A stretch of 64,000 nt of DNA from Polaromonas sp. Its GTDB lineage: Bacteria > Pseudomonadota > Gammaproteobacteria > Burkholderiales > Burkholderiaceae_C. Made by a program: the position numbers and the translations under genes. The stretch's first letter is position 1. Each line of letters begins with the position of its first letter. Positions 36,004-44,413 of the stretch are shown piece after piece. The stretch spans positions 1 through 64,000 of the forward strand of contig NZ_JAQSDN010000049.1 of NCBI RefSeq assembly GCF_029945925.1. The letters are read 5' to 3'. Under the pieces are notes generated by a model. It was not told the origin of the DNA. It searched no databases and worked only from the letters and a program-made list of their open reading frames with translations.

Positions 36004-36977
36004 GGGGTCGGACCGGGTTGGGACGCAGGTGCCGGTTGGCCGGTCTGCCAGAAATTGAAAAAATTGAACCAGTTGTAGGGCGCCGCGCGGCAATGCTGCT
36101 CCAGCAGTTCGGCGTAGCGCAGCATCGCGGCCTGCACCGCCGCTTCGCGCCCGCCTGCAGGAATGGTGGAGAAATCGGCCAGCGTTTCAAAATGGATATC
36201 GTAGCGATTGCCGCCGCCATACAGGCCGACCATGAACAGCACCGGCCGCCGCAGGATGGCTGCCATGCGAAACGGCCCCACGGGAATCTCGGCCGGCTCA
36301 CCGAGAAAGGGCACGGAACGCGTGGTGTCCCGGTTCAGGCAACGGTCGGCCAGCATGCCGACCACGCTGCCGGCCTCGATCAGCTCGTGGACGCGCAACA
36401 TCGAATCCGCATGCCCCAGTGCCACGATGTCCTGCTGCGCCGCCGGGTTGATGGCGCTCAGGGCGGCATTGATCTTGCGCGCGTTTTCCTCGTACATCAC
36501 CATGGCCACGCGCAGGCCCGGCTGCCGCCGGCCGACGGCGCGCAGCACCTCGAAACTGCCCACATGCGCGCCCATCAGGAACACGCCTTTGCGGTCCGCC
36601 GTGAGTTCGGCCACGAGGTGCTCCTGGTGGATGCGGATGTCGAAAAGGTCGAAGCGGTCGTTGATCAGGTAGACCCGGTCGTGGATCACGGAGGCGAAGC
36701 TGAAAAATTGCCGGAACACATGGCGCCAGCCGACCCGCGCTCCCGCCGGCAGCGCCAGCGCGCGGTGCAGGTAGTCGCGCGATGCGCGGCGGGCGGACGC
36801 GTTGGCCACCAGAAAGTAGGCGGCAATGCCATACAGCACGCAGCGGCCCGCGCTGCGGCCCAGGCGCAGAGAAATCCAGGTCATCACGCGCAGCATCAGC
36901 ATGTTGCTGCGCTCCGGGCGATCCCGCCAGGCGGCCTGGCGGCCCGCAGTGGACGGACCGGTCGGTGCCTGGCTCAT
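36000..36977 (-). CDS. LpxL/HtrB-like acyltransferase (ApeD-like)
   Basis: This 325-residue enzyme belongs to the lipid A lauroyltransferase superfamily. A membrane-associated N-terminus with YLHRAL is followed by GVFLMGAHVGSFEVLRA, in which the His and Glu five residues apart form the HX4E catalytic motif, and by GMLADRCLNRDTTRSVPFLG. Aryl-polyene clusters carry such an enzyme to acylate the lipid carrier. Both ends overlap neighbouring genes by four bases. Confidence 0.9.
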   Translation of the reverse strand: MSQAPTGPSTAGRQAAWRDRPERSNMLMLRVMTWISLRLGRSAGRCVLYGIAAYFLVANASARRASRDYLHRALALPAGARVGWRHVFRQFFSFASVIHDRVYLINDRFDLFDIRIHQEHLVAELTADRKGVFLMGAHVGSFEVLRAVGRRQPGLRVAMVMYEENARKINAALSAINPAAQQDIVALGHADSMLRVHELIEAGSVVGMLADRCLNRDTTRSVPFLGEPAEIPVGPFRMAAILRRPVLFMVGLYGGGNRYDIHFETLADFSTIPAGGREAAVQAAMLRYAELLEQHCRAAPYNWFNFFNFWQTGQPAPASQPGPTP

Positions 36978-37300
36978 GGGACACTTTCGAAGACAAAGGT
37001 GCCGGTGGCCACCTGCCGGCCACCGCCGGAAATGTCAAAACGTGTCTGCCCTGCAGGGGTCGCCGAGCAGGCAATCGTCAATGTCTCGCCGGGCAGCACA
37101 GGGCTGAGGAATTTGGCCGAGGCGATCTGGCAGCGCAGCACCCGGCCCCGGTCGTCCGCTGCGTTCATTCGTGACTGTCCGGCGGCGTGCAGGGCGGCAT
37201 CGAGCAGCAACACGCCCGGCACCATGGGCCGGCCCGGGAAGTGGCCGGCAAAAGCGGGGTGGTCGGCGGCAAAACAGACCGTCGTGGCTTCACTCTGCAC
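36974..37300 (-). CDS. ApeI-like hot-dog dehydratase
   Basis: This 108-residue FabZ/FabA-like hot-dog protein has DHPAFAGHFPGRPMVPGVLLLD, with the catalytic-type His and the HFPGxP loop. GTG at 37300 is preferred because AGGAAGG stands before it. It overlaps the ligase stop by 11 bases. It acts with the ApeP-like enzyme in forming the conjugated double bonds. Confidence 0.87.
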   Translation of the reverse strand: MQSEATTVCFAADHPAFAGHFPGRPMVPGVLLLDAALHAAGQSRMNAADDRGRVLRCQIASAKFLSPVLPGETLTIACSATPAGQTRFDISGGGRQVATGTFVFESVP

Positions 37301-38669
37301 GGGGCGGGCCTTCCTGGGCGGCAGGACTCTGGTGTAAACGGGCCAGCGCCTCCAGGACATCGCGCGGCAGCTTGCCGGTGGCGTTGCGTGGCAGGGCGTC
37401 GAGCAGGACCAGCGGGCGCGGCAGGAAGATGCTGTCTATCCGTTCCTTCAGCGCGGCCTGCACGGCGGCTGCCGTCATGTCGGGGGCGACGACAAACGCC
37501 ACCAGCCGTACCACGGTCTCGTGGCCGCTGTCGTCAGGCATGAAAAACGCGCCGTCGAGCACACCGGGGATGCTGTTGAGGTGATGGTTCAGGTAGGCCA
37601 GTGAGTTGCGCTTGCCGGCGATATTGACCAGGTCCTCAAGACGGCCGTGCAGCAGAAAATGGCGGTTGTCGATGGCCTGCAGCACATCGTTGAGCGGCAC
37701 CACCTGTTCGACATGGCCGCCGCAGGCCCACATGCGCTCATCGTGCGGTGTCAGCGTCACCAGCGGAAACAGCTCCCACTCGGCGGTTTGCGCGGTTCGC
37801 CGCGATGCGATCTGGCCGGTTTCGGTGGAGCCGTAAATCTCGAACAGCGGGGCCTCAAAACGGGCTTCGCAGCTTTGCGCAAGCTGCGGGGCCATGGGCG
37901 CCGTGGCCGACACCACGAGGTCCAGCGCGGGCAGTTCGATGTTGGAGGCCAGCAGCACGCGCAGATGCACGGGGGTGCTGACCAGCATGCGCGGGCGTGT
38001 GACGGACTTGACGGCGCTGACGATGTCGGCCGGGTAAAACGGCTGGCCGGCATGCAAGGCCCCGCCGCTTTGCATGGGCAGCAGGACCGTCGACTCAAAG
38101 CCGAACATGTGCTGCGGCGGCACCGTGCCGACGACGGTGCAGGGCGCGGCCTCGTCCAGGCCCAGCCGCAGCGCCTCGCCGCGCGCGCTGCGCACCAGCG
38201 AGCCCCAGGTCTTGCGGTGCGGCAGCGGCTGGCCGGTCGAGCCCGAGGTGAACACGTCGGCGACTGCCTGTTCGCCGGGGAGCAAGGGGATGTCGCAGGG
38301 CGCTTCAGGATCCGTGTGGGAGGGGCCGTGGGCAAACGCATCCTGGTAGGCAAAACCGGGCAGCTCGATCGCGTGGGGGGCATCGGCCAGGCAGAACACA
38401 TCGGGCGCCAGGGTGCGCAGCTGGCGCATCATTTCCGGCGTGTGGGTGGGCGGCAGCAGGCTGATCTTCTGCGTCAGCAAGGCGGCGCCGAGGCCGACCG
38501 CGAAGTGGTAGCGGTCGCTGCAGGCATTGAGCATGTGTTTGCCCGGCGGCAGCGATGCGGCCAGCTGCTTCACATCGCCCAGGTACTGGCGGACCGTGAC
38601 GATCTCCCCATAGCGCCAGGCCAGGATGTCGTCACCACGGGTGTGGCTGATGAGCGCGTAGGTCGTCAT
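37290..38669 (-). CDS. Acyl-AMP ligase for the aryl starter (ApeH-like)
   Basis: This 459-residue ANL-superfamily enzyme has the P-loop VFTSGSTGQPLPHRKTW, the A5-type EIYGSTETGQIASRR and a C-terminal LPRNATGKLPRDVL with the catalytic Lys. It activates the aromatic starter acid and loads it on ACP. No gene for making the starter (ammonia-lyase or a chorismatase of the XanB2 type) is in the window, so the acid must come from elsewhere. The start at 38669 is set by homology to MTTYALISHTRGDD-like N-termini; its ribosome-binding site is weak. Confidence 0.88.
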   Translation of the reverse strand: MTTYALISHTRGDDILAWRYGEIVTVRQYLGDVKQLAASLPPGKHMLNACSDRYHFAVGLGAALLTQKISLLPPTHTPEMMRQLRTLAPDVFCLADAPHAIELPGFAYQDAFAHGPSHTDPEAPCDIPLLPGEQAVADVFTSGSTGQPLPHRKTWGSLVRSARGEALRLGLDEAAPCTVVGTVPPQHMFGFESTVLLPMQSGGALHAGQPFYPADIVSAVKSVTRPRMLVSTPVHLRVLLASNIELPALDLVVSATAPMAPQLAQSCEARFEAPLFEIYGSTETGQIASRRTAQTAEWELFPLVTLTPHDERMWACGGHVEQVVPLNDVLQAIDNRHFLLHGRLEDLVNIAGKRNSLAYLNHHLNSIPGVLDGAFFMPDDSGHETVVRLVAFVVAPDMTAAAVQAALKERIDSIFLPRPLVLLDALPRNATGKLPRDVLEALARLHQSPAAQEGPPRAE

Positions 38670-38728
38670 GGGCTGGGATAGGCTAGGGGCTTGAGCGGGC
38701 AAGATGTTGCAGCAGCGCGGTGGGCCTG

Positions 38729-39400
38729 TCAGGACGAGGGTGGCAGCCCGCCCGCGCTGGCCTGCCGGTAGGCGCGAATCGCCTCCAGCGGACCGGACCG
38801 GTCGGATGGGGCCAGCAGCAACAGGCGCGCCGCGTATTCGGCAGAGAACATCATGACCAGCAGCGGCAGGTTCAGCAGGTTGGCAAAAGCCGACCAGACG
38901 CTGACCGGGGCAAGCCAGAACAGCAGCAGCGACAGCGTGGTCATGACGGTGAAATACAGGGTCCAGGCCCAGGTGACCTGCCGGGTGTAACGGGCCAGGG
39001 CGGGCGACAGGCTGCCGTGAATCATGGCGGCAAACCGCGAGACCATGGGTTGCTGGCCGGCGCGCAGGGTACGCGCGAAGGTCAGGCCCAGCAGCGCCTG
39101 CATGCCGGCATGTTGCAGCAGAAACACCCAGTTGTAGTGCTGCACGAGCCAGCCGCTCACGGCATACAGCAGGGCGCTGCCGGCCAGGCACAGCAGCAGC
39201 ATCCAGGGCCGCTGCGGCGAGCGCCAGGCCAGCACGAGGGCCAGCGCGATCAGCGGCGCCATGGCCACCGCTGCGTCCAGCAGGTCGGGGTGGGGGTCGG
39301 CTGACGCAAGATGCGCCAGCACCGGGTAGGCGGCGCAGACGGCGGCAATGGCTGCCCAGCGGACGCCGCGCAGCACTTTTGCCGTCAAGCCAGGCTTCAC
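38729..39400 (-). CDS. COG4648 integral membrane protein (ApeG-like)
   Basis: This 223-residue membrane protein has about five or six helices. It matches the COG4648 family found next to the ACP genes in aryl-polyene clusters: YPVLAHLASADPHPDLLD, VFLLQHAGMQALLGLTFART, YTRQVTWAWTLYF. It starts with GTG overlapping the ACP stop (GTGA). Its biochemical role is unknown. Confidence 0.86.
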   Translation of the reverse strand: MKPGLTAKVLRGVRWAAIAAVCAAYPVLAHLASADPHPDLLDAAVAMAPLIALALVLAWRSPQRPWMLLLCLAGSALLYAVSGWLVQHYNWVFLLQHAGMQALLGLTFARTLRAGQQPMVSRFAAMIHGSLSPALARYTRQVTWAWTLYFTVMTTLSLLLFWLAPVSVWSAFANLLNLPLLVMMFSAEYAARLLLLAPSDRSGPLEAIRAYRQASAGGLPPSS

Positions 39401-39711
39401 TTCGTTCTTTGCAGCGCGATGTGGTCGCTCAGGCTGCGCAGCGACTGGAAGATGGCGGTGTTGTCCTCATGGTCCGCGCGCAGCTGCAGGCCATAACGCT
39501 TGGACAGGACCAGCGCGATTTCCAGGATGTCGATCGAGTCCAGCCCCAGGCCCTCGCCGTACAGCGGCTCATCGGGCAGGATGTCCGCGGCAGCGGTTTC
39601 CAGATTCAGGGAAGTGACCACCAGTTCGGCCACTTCACGCATCAGCGCAGCATCGGCTGCAGGCGCTGCAGAAGGTTGTAGGGAGGAGTCTGGCATCGTG
39701 GTTATGGGCAT
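39397..39711 (-). CDS. Acyl carrier protein of the aryl-polyene cluster
   Basis: This 104-residue ACP has the phosphopantetheine site GLGLDSIDILE (Ser59) and a four-helix pattern, preceded by about 20 extra residues. The ATG at 39696 would shorten this tail. It is the first gene of the minus-strand operon. E. coli-type clusters carry two ACPs; only this one is present, so it may serve both loading and elongation, unless a second ACP lies elsewhere. Confidence 0.92.
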   Translation of the reverse strand: MPITTMPDSSLQPSAAPAADAALMREVAELVVTSLNLETAAADILPDEPLYGEGLGLDSIDILEIALVLSKRYGLQLRADHEDNTAIFQSLRSLSDHIALQRTK

Positions 39712-39899
39712 GGATTTTCAGGGTGGCGGGGCGTTGCGCCGGTGCGGCCAACCCCGCGGTTCAGTGATGTTTTGATGGTAACTGACATTGTTTTTTACAC
39801 ACTGTGTGGCTGTAGGTGGCCACCCCTGGAGTGTGTCAGATCGAAACGAAACAAGACGTAAAAAGTACCCCCGAAAACACGGTGGCAGCGGGTCCTGGT
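39712..39899 (-). promoter_or_regulatory. Upstream region of the aryl-polyene operon
   Basis: This 188-base gap between suhB and the ACP gene must hold the operon promoter on the minus strand. It contains a dyad CACACTGTGTG at 39798-39808 next to a run of six T, and the AT-rich patch at 39845-39870. No standard -35/-10 pair is clear. Confidence 0.4.
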
Positions 39900-40850
39900 C
39901 TAGCCGGCCTCGCTGTCACCGGATTTCGCGGCCCGCGGGGCGCGGGGCACCGACAGGGTCTGGGTCTGGATGGGCGCTGCGGCCTCGGCAGGCAGGGCGG
40001 CATCGAGCACGGCCTGGCGCACGCTGGCCTTGTCGCCGGCGCCTGCAAATTTGCTGTACTTGCCAAGCGTGGTCACCAGCTGGCCGTAGATGCGCGGGTT
40101 GCCGGCCACACATTCACCGTGGTCCATGAAGTCGGATTCGCCGGTGAAGTTGCCGATCAGGCCACCGGCTTCGGTGACCAGCAGCGAGCCGGCCGCCACG
40201 TCCCAGGGCTGCAGGCCGCTTTCAAAAAAGCCGTCGCTGAAACCGGAGGCCACATAGGCCAGGTCCAGCGCAGCGGCACCGGGGCGGCGCACGCCGGCGC
40301 ACTGGCTCATGACTTCGCCGAGCGCGTTGAGGTAGGTCTTGAGCTTGTCGCCGGGCCGGTAGGGGAAACCGGTGGAGATCAGGCATTCCTGCAGGCGGGT
40401 ACGTTTGGCGACCCGGATGCGGCGGTCGTTGACGTAGGCGCCGCGGCCCTTGCTGGCGCTGTAGATGTCATTGCGGGTGGGGTCATACACCACCGCCTGC
40501 TCGACCTTGCCGCGCACGGTCAGGGCAATGCTCACGCAGTAAAACGGGAAACCGTGGATGAAATTGGTGGTGCCGTCCAGCGGGTCAATGACCCACACGA
40601 ATTCGGAATCCTTGGCGCCGTGTTCGCTGCCCGACTCTTCGGCCAGGATGCCGTGGCCGGGGTAGGCGGTCAGCAGGGTCTCGATGATGATCGCTTCGGC
40701 CGCATGGTCGACTTCGGTGACGAAGTCGTTGGTCTGCTTGGCCGAAACACGGACCGCTTCCACATCAAGCGCAGCACGGTTGATGATGGCGCCGGCGGCG
40801 CGTGCAGCCTTGACGGCCACATTGAGCATGGGGTGGAGATTGCTGGACAT
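39900..40850 (-). CDS. suhB: Inositol-1-monophosphatase SuhB
   Basis: This 316-residue metal-dependent phosphatase has ILAEESG (Glu71), DPLDGTTNF (89-97) and [17 protein letters not shown]. Inositol monophosphatase is the enzymatic role; in E. coli SuhB also works in rRNA antitermination. The C-terminus after about residue 268 is longer than usual and Ala/Pro-rich. The gene is divergent from trmJ. Confidence 0.95.
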   Translation of the reverse strand: MSSNLHPMLNVAVKAARAAGAIINRAALDVEAVRVSAKQTNDFVTEVDHAAEAIIIETLLTAYPGHGILAEESGSEHGAKDSEFVWVIDPLDGTTNFIHGFPFYCVSIALTVRGKVEQAVVYDPTRNDIYSASKGRGAYVNDRRIRVAKRTRLQECLISTGFPYRPGDKLKTYLNALGEVMSQCAGVRRPGAAALDLAYVASGFSDGFFESGLQPWDVAAGSLLVTEAGGLIGNFTGESDFMDHGECVAGNPRIYGQLVTTLGKYSKFAGAGDKASVRQAVLDAALPAEAAAPIQTQTLSVPRAPRAAKSGDSEAG

Positions 40851-40951
40851 ATAGGGCTAAGAAAGAGCGGAAGGGCTGCGGCCCGGTAACCGGGGGCAGG
40901 CGACAATAACGCCATTTTACCGGCTCGGGCCGGTTACCCGGCTTTTTATCC

Positions 40952-41884
40952 ATGAAAACGCGCTTTATCCTGATCAACACCAGCCACGCCGGCAACGTCG
41001 GCGCCGCCGCCCGTGCCATGAAAGTCATGGGGTTCGGCGACCTGGTGCTGGTGGCGCCGCGCTGGGACAATGTGCTCAGGCGCGAGGAAACCATCCAGCG
41101 TTCCAGCGGGGCGCTGGACGTGCTGAAGAATGCCCGCATCGTCGCCACGCTGGACGAGGCGCTGGACGGCATGACCCATTTGTGCGCCACGGCCATGACA
41201 CCGCGCGACTTCGGTCCGCCCACACGGGCGCCGCGCGAGCATTTCGCCGAGTTGCTGGGTACTGCCGATCTACTATCAAAAAGAGAGCTGACTGCGCCCA
41301 CGGGACAAGGGCTGGAGGCCAATTCCGATTCAAAACCCGACGGGGTGGCCTTTTTGTTCGGTTCCGAGCGTTTCGGCATGCAAAACGAAGACGTCTACCG
41401 CTGCCACGTGGCGTTGAGCATCCCGACCGACCCGAAGTTCGGCTCGCTCAACCTGGCCGCGGCGGTGCAGCTGATTGCCTACGACTGGCGCGAGGCGCTG
41501 GGCGGTTTTGGCGTGCAGGCGGCCACGCCCGAACCCCGGCTGGCCGATGCCGCCGCCGTGGCCGGCATGCTCGGGCACTGGGAGCAGGCGCTGGCCGACA
41601 TCGGCTTTCTGGACCCGGCGTCACCGAAGAAGCTGATGCCGCGCCTGAACCAGCTGTTCAACCGCGCGCAGCTGAGCCCCGAAGAGATCCATATCCTGCG
41701 CGGCGTGGCCAAGGCCATGTGCCAGAAAGCCCACGAAGCTGCCGCGCCGCAGCGCAGGGCCGCCCCAAGCGAGGCGAGCCCCCTCGGGGGGCATCCTTCG
41801 ACAGGCTCAGGACGAACGGATTCTTGCGAGGGTGGGGGCGCCGGCATCACGGGCGCGCCAGCAGAGTCAGCCGCCAAGCCATAA
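40952..41884 (+). CDS. trmJ: tRNA (cytidine/uridine-2'-O-)-methyltransferase TrmJ
   Basis: This SPOUT methyltransferase modifies position 32 of tRNAs. Typical motifs are ILINTSHAGNVGAAARAMKVMG near the N-terminus, ALLFGSERFGM-like FLFGSERFGMQNEDV, and SIPTDPKFGSLNLAAAVQL with the knot. Two repeat-derived segments are visible. One, at 41271-41334, encodes LLSKRELTAPTGQGLEANSDS inside the catalytic domain. The other, after residue about 265, gives a tail rich in Ala, Pro, Ser and Gly. At 310 residues it is longer than E. coli TrmJ (246). Confidence 0.94.
   Translation: MKTRFILINTSHAGNVGAAARAMKVMGFGDLVLVAPRWDNVLRREETIQRSSGALDVLKNARIVATLDEALDGMTHLCATAMTPRDFGPPTRAPREHFAELLGTADLLSKRELTAPTGQGLEANSDSKPDGVAFLFGSERFGMQNEDVYRCHVALSIPTDPKFGSLNLAAAVQLIAYDWREALGGFGVQAATPEPRLADAAAVAGMLGHWEQALADIGFLDPASPKKLMPRLNQLFNRAQLSPEEIHILRGVAKAMCQKAHEAAAPQRRAAPSEASPLGGHPSTGSGRTDSCEGGGAGITGAPAESAAKP
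41271..41334 (+). repeat. Dispersed ~60-bp repeat, copy within trmJ
   Basis: The core reads GAGCTG..TGCGCCCACGG then CAAGGGCTGGAGGCC. Related copies, in either orientation: 11959-12010, 12374-12440, 20562-20622, 43142-43203, 48943-49005, 50344-50409 and 60358-60415, with a fragment at 44386-44413. Confidence 0.8.
41750..41819 (+). repeat. Repeat-derived 3' end of trmJ
   Basis: CGCCCCAAGCGAGGCGAGCC is followed by an inverted CCCCTCGGGGGG and a half copy of the CTTCGACAGGCTCAG family (41795-41819). All of it is translated as the C-terminal tail of TrmJ. Confidence 0.7.
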
Positions 41885-41893
41885 ACTCGCAGC

Positions 41894-42670
41894 ATGTTCT
41901 CCAGACTCCGCTCCGACATCCAGTGCATTCTTGAACGCGACCCGGCCGCACGCAGCGGCTGGGAAGTGCTGACCTGTTACCCCGGCCTGCACGCGATCAT
42001 TCTTCACCGGGGCGCGCACTGGTGCTGGACCCACGAGCTCAAATGGCCGGGGCGTTTCATCTCGCACATCGCGCGCTGGCTGACGGGCATCGAGATCCAC
42101 CCCGGCGCCATCATCGGTGAACGTGTGTTTTTCGACCACGCCATGGGTGTGGTGGTCGGCGAAACCGCCGAAATCGGCGACGGCTGCACGATTTACCAGG
42201 GTGTGACCCTGGGCGGCACCTCGCTCTACAAGGGCGCGAAACGCCATCCGACCCTGGGAAAAAACGTCGTGGTGAGCGCTGGCGCCAAGGTGCTGGGCGG
42301 CTTTCTGGTCGGCGACGGCGCCAAGATCGGCAGCAATGCCGTCGTGATCAAGCCGGTGCCGGCCGGTGCAACGGCGGTCGGCATCCCGGCGCGCATCATT
42401 CCGTCGAAAACCGGCGAAAGCGCCGATGTCACGACGGCGCCAAGCCCGTTCCTAGCCTACGGCATCACGCTGGAGGACGATCCGGTGTCCCAGGCGATGA
42501 AGGGCCTGATCGACAACGCTTCCTCGCAGGAGCACCAGATTGCGCTGCTCTGGCAGGCGATCGAGAAGCTGTCGGAAAACGGGAAGGCGCACCGGGACTG
42601 CGTGCCGGATGATGCGGCGCTGCAGGAGACCTTTGAGGCTGAGAAGTTGAATCAGTTGATGGGGAAGTAA
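41894..42670 (+). CDS. cysE: Serine O-acetyltransferase
   Basis: This 258-residue enzyme makes O-acetylserine for cysteine synthesis. It shows the left-handed beta-helix hexapeptide repeats ([40 protein letters not shown]) and the conserved [15 protein letters not shown] loop, then [15 protein letters not shown]. It starts 9 bases after trmJ and is probably co-transcribed with it. Confidence 0.96.
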   Translation: MFSRLRSDIQCILERDPAARSGWEVLTCYPGLHAIILHRGAHWCWTHELKWPGRFISHIARWLTGIEIHPGAIIGERVFFDHAMGVVVGETAEIGDGCTIYQGVTLGGTSLYKGAKRHPTLGKNVVVSAGAKVLGGFLVGDGAKIGSNAVVIKPVPAGATAVGIPARIIPSKTGESADVTTAPSPFLAYGITLEDDPVSQAMKGLIDNASSQEHQIALLWQAIEKLSENGKAHRDCVPDDAALQETFEAEKLNQLMGK

Positions 42671-43141
42671 GGGCCGGCCTTTGCAAGCCTGCGCCTTTCG
42701 GGTGCTTTGGACAAGCCGGGACTCGCCCCGGCGGGCGACTTACTTTTCTTTGCTTTGCCAAAGAAACCTAAGGAAAAGAAAGGCGACCCGATGGTCTGGG
42801 TCCCTCCGCTTCGCTCCAGGCAGCCTGCGGTGCTCGACAAAAGCGGGGTCTCGCTCGAACTCGGCTTCGCCTCAAACAATCGCGAGCCCTGATCCGCTTT
42901 TGCCTGCGCTCCTCGGCCCAGCCCGACGGGTGGGGGGAACAAATGCGGGTGCGGGGAGACATGACGCGCGCAGCGCGTCATGTCGGAGTCAAGCGGCCGT
43001 GATGTTTGCACGCGAGCGCAGCACACACGGCCAAATGAAGCTCCCTCCATCGCCCAGCGGGGCGAGGGAGGGCGGGGGGAGGGAGTGGGGAGTCACGCCT
43101 ACTGTCCTGAGCAGACCGCGGATGCAGCGTGATGCAAGAGA
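42671..43141. repeat. Non-coding repeat region downstream of cysE
   Basis: This stretch of about 470 bases has no credible gene. It holds the widespread proteobacterial element with GGGCGACTTACTTTTCTTTG, then a mirrored CCAAAGAAA (42739-42800). At 42959-42983 an 11-bp perfect stem (ACATGACGCGC / GCGCGTCATGT) closes a GCA loop. At 43050-43085 the sequence is a G-rich run of GGGAGG units. Frames across it encode peptides such as FFALPKKPKEKKGD that recur in many genomes and are translation artefacts of the repeat. Confidence 0.65.
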
Positions 43142-43203
43142 TGCTATCGAATCAATAGCTATCAGCGCCCGCCACACAAGGGGAAAGTGCCGATTTGATA
43201 TAA
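43142..43203 (-). repeat. Dispersed ~60-bp repeat, intergenic copy after mog
   Basis: TGCTATCGAATCAATAGCT, then CAGCGCCCGCCACACAAGGG and a final CCGATTTGAT, matches the copy in trmJ and those in other genes. It ends 4 bases beyond the mog stop codon. Confidence 0.75.
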
Positions 43204-43207
43204 AGAA

Positions 43208-43798
43208 TCAGGCAGAAGCCGCCCGGATCGCCGATTTGGGCCGGAATGCCTTGCACACCGCCTCGTCGGTTTCCAGGTAAGGCCCGCCAATCAGGTCGAT
43301 GCAATACGGCACGGCGGCAAAAATGCCGGCGACCGCTTGCGAACCGTCGGCATTTTTCAGGCCTTCGAGTGTTTCGGCAATCGCCTTGGGCTGGCCGGGC
43401 AGGTTCAGGATCAGGCTCTGGCCGCGGATCACGGCGACCTGGCGTGACAGGATGGCGGTGGGCACGAACTTCAGGCTGATCTGGCGCATCTGCTCGCCAA
43501 AACCCGGCATTTCCTTGTGGCCGACCGCCAGCGTCGCTTCGGGCGTCACGTCGCGCAGGGCGGGCCCGGTACCGCCGGTGGTCAGCACCAGCGCGCAGCC
43601 GGCATCGACCAGTTCGATCAGGGTGGCGCTGATTTGCGCCTGCTCGTCGGGAATCAGGCGCTCTGCAAATTCAACCGGGTTGCGCAGCGCGCGGCCCAGC
43701 CAGTCTTTCAGCGCGGGCAGGCCCTTGTCTTCGTAGACGCCGCTGGACGCCCGGTCGCTGACCGAGACGATGCCGATTTTCACTGCATCGTGGGCCAT
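43208..43798 (-). CDS. mog: Molybdopterin adenylyltransferase
   Basis: This 196-residue MoaB/Mog-family protein has IGIVSVSDRASSGVYEDKG, LVLTTGGTGPALRDVTPEAT and LPGQPKAIAETL. It adenylates molybdopterin before molybdenum insertion. NasA in this window is one molybdoenzyme that depends on it. It lies directly after darP on the same strand, two bases apart. Confidence 0.94.
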   Translation of the reverse strand: MAHDAVKIGIVSVSDRASSGVYEDKGLPALKDWLGRALRNPVEFAERLIPDEQAQISATLIELVDAGCALVLTTGGTGPALRDVTPEATLAVGHKEMPGFGEQMRQISLKFVPTAILSRQVAVIRGQSLILNLPGQPKAIAETLEGLKNADGSQAVAGIFAAVPYCIDLIGGPYLETDEAVCKAFRPKSAIRAASA

Positions 43799-43800
43799 GG

Positions 43801-44388
43801 TCAGGGAGCCTCCGGTGCCAGCGTCTGCCGCACCAGCTGGAAAATCTCGCGGTAGGACTTGCCGTGGCGCGGCGCTTCGCCCGGTTTTTCGGGCTTGGCG
43901 TCCTTGCGGGCCTGGCGCACCAGGGCGCGCAGCTGCTGCGAATCAGTGTCCGGGTGTTCTGCCAGCCAGTCGCCCATTGCATCGTCGGAGGCGATCAGCT
44001 TGTCGCGCCACTGCTCGGCCAGGTGCAGCGCCAGCGTGAGCTGCGCCGAGCCGTTTTTCTGCTCGTCGATCGCCGCGCGAATCGGTTCGGTGTCCAGCGG
44101 GCGCATCAGCTTGCCGATGAACTGCATCTGGCGCCGTTTGCCCTCGAAATTGGTGATTTTTTTGGCCTGGGCGATGGCATCGAGCAGTTTTTCGGGCAGG
44201 TCCAGGCGCGCCATCAGGTCGGCACGCAGGGTGAGCAGGGCTTCGCCGAGGGCCTGTTTTTCGTCGGCTTCGGCCTTGAGCTGGGTTTTGCTGGGCGGGC
44301 CGACTTCTTCCAGCGCAATTTCTTCGGGTTTCACGAAGCGGCCGTGGGACCAGTAGCCCTTGATAGCCTTGGGAGTCTTGTTGTTCAT
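43801..44388 (-). CDS. darP: Ribosome biogenesis protein DarP/YjgA (DUF615)
   Basis: This 195-residue helical protein of the DUF615/YjgA family is associated with late 50S assembly. It has SKTQLKAEADEKQALGEALL, LPEKLLDAIAQAKKITNFEG with KRRQMQFIGKLMR, and a C-terminal GKSYREIFQLVRQ. The start at 44388 (MNNKTPKAIKGYW) fits the family. An upstream in-frame start would extend into the pmbA promoter region. It is divergent from pmbA. Confidence 0.93.
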   Translation of the reverse strand: MNNKTPKAIKGYWSHGRFVKPEEIALEEVGPPSKTQLKAEADEKQALGEALLTLRADLMARLDLPEKLLDAIAQAKKITNFEGKRRQMQFIGKLMRPLDTEPIRAAIDEQKNGSAQLTLALHLAEQWRDKLIASDDAMGDWLAEHPDTDSQQLRALVRQARKDAKPEKPGEAPRHGKSYREIFQLVRQTLAPEAP

Positions 44389-44413
44389 AGCAGTCAGTAT
44401 CATAGCTACCCAT

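Noticed and set aside
42681..43280. Possible protein-coding gene of about 200 residues after cysE
   Set aside because: The frame runs through known non-coding repeat sequence and into mog on the other strand. No start signal or family match is seen.
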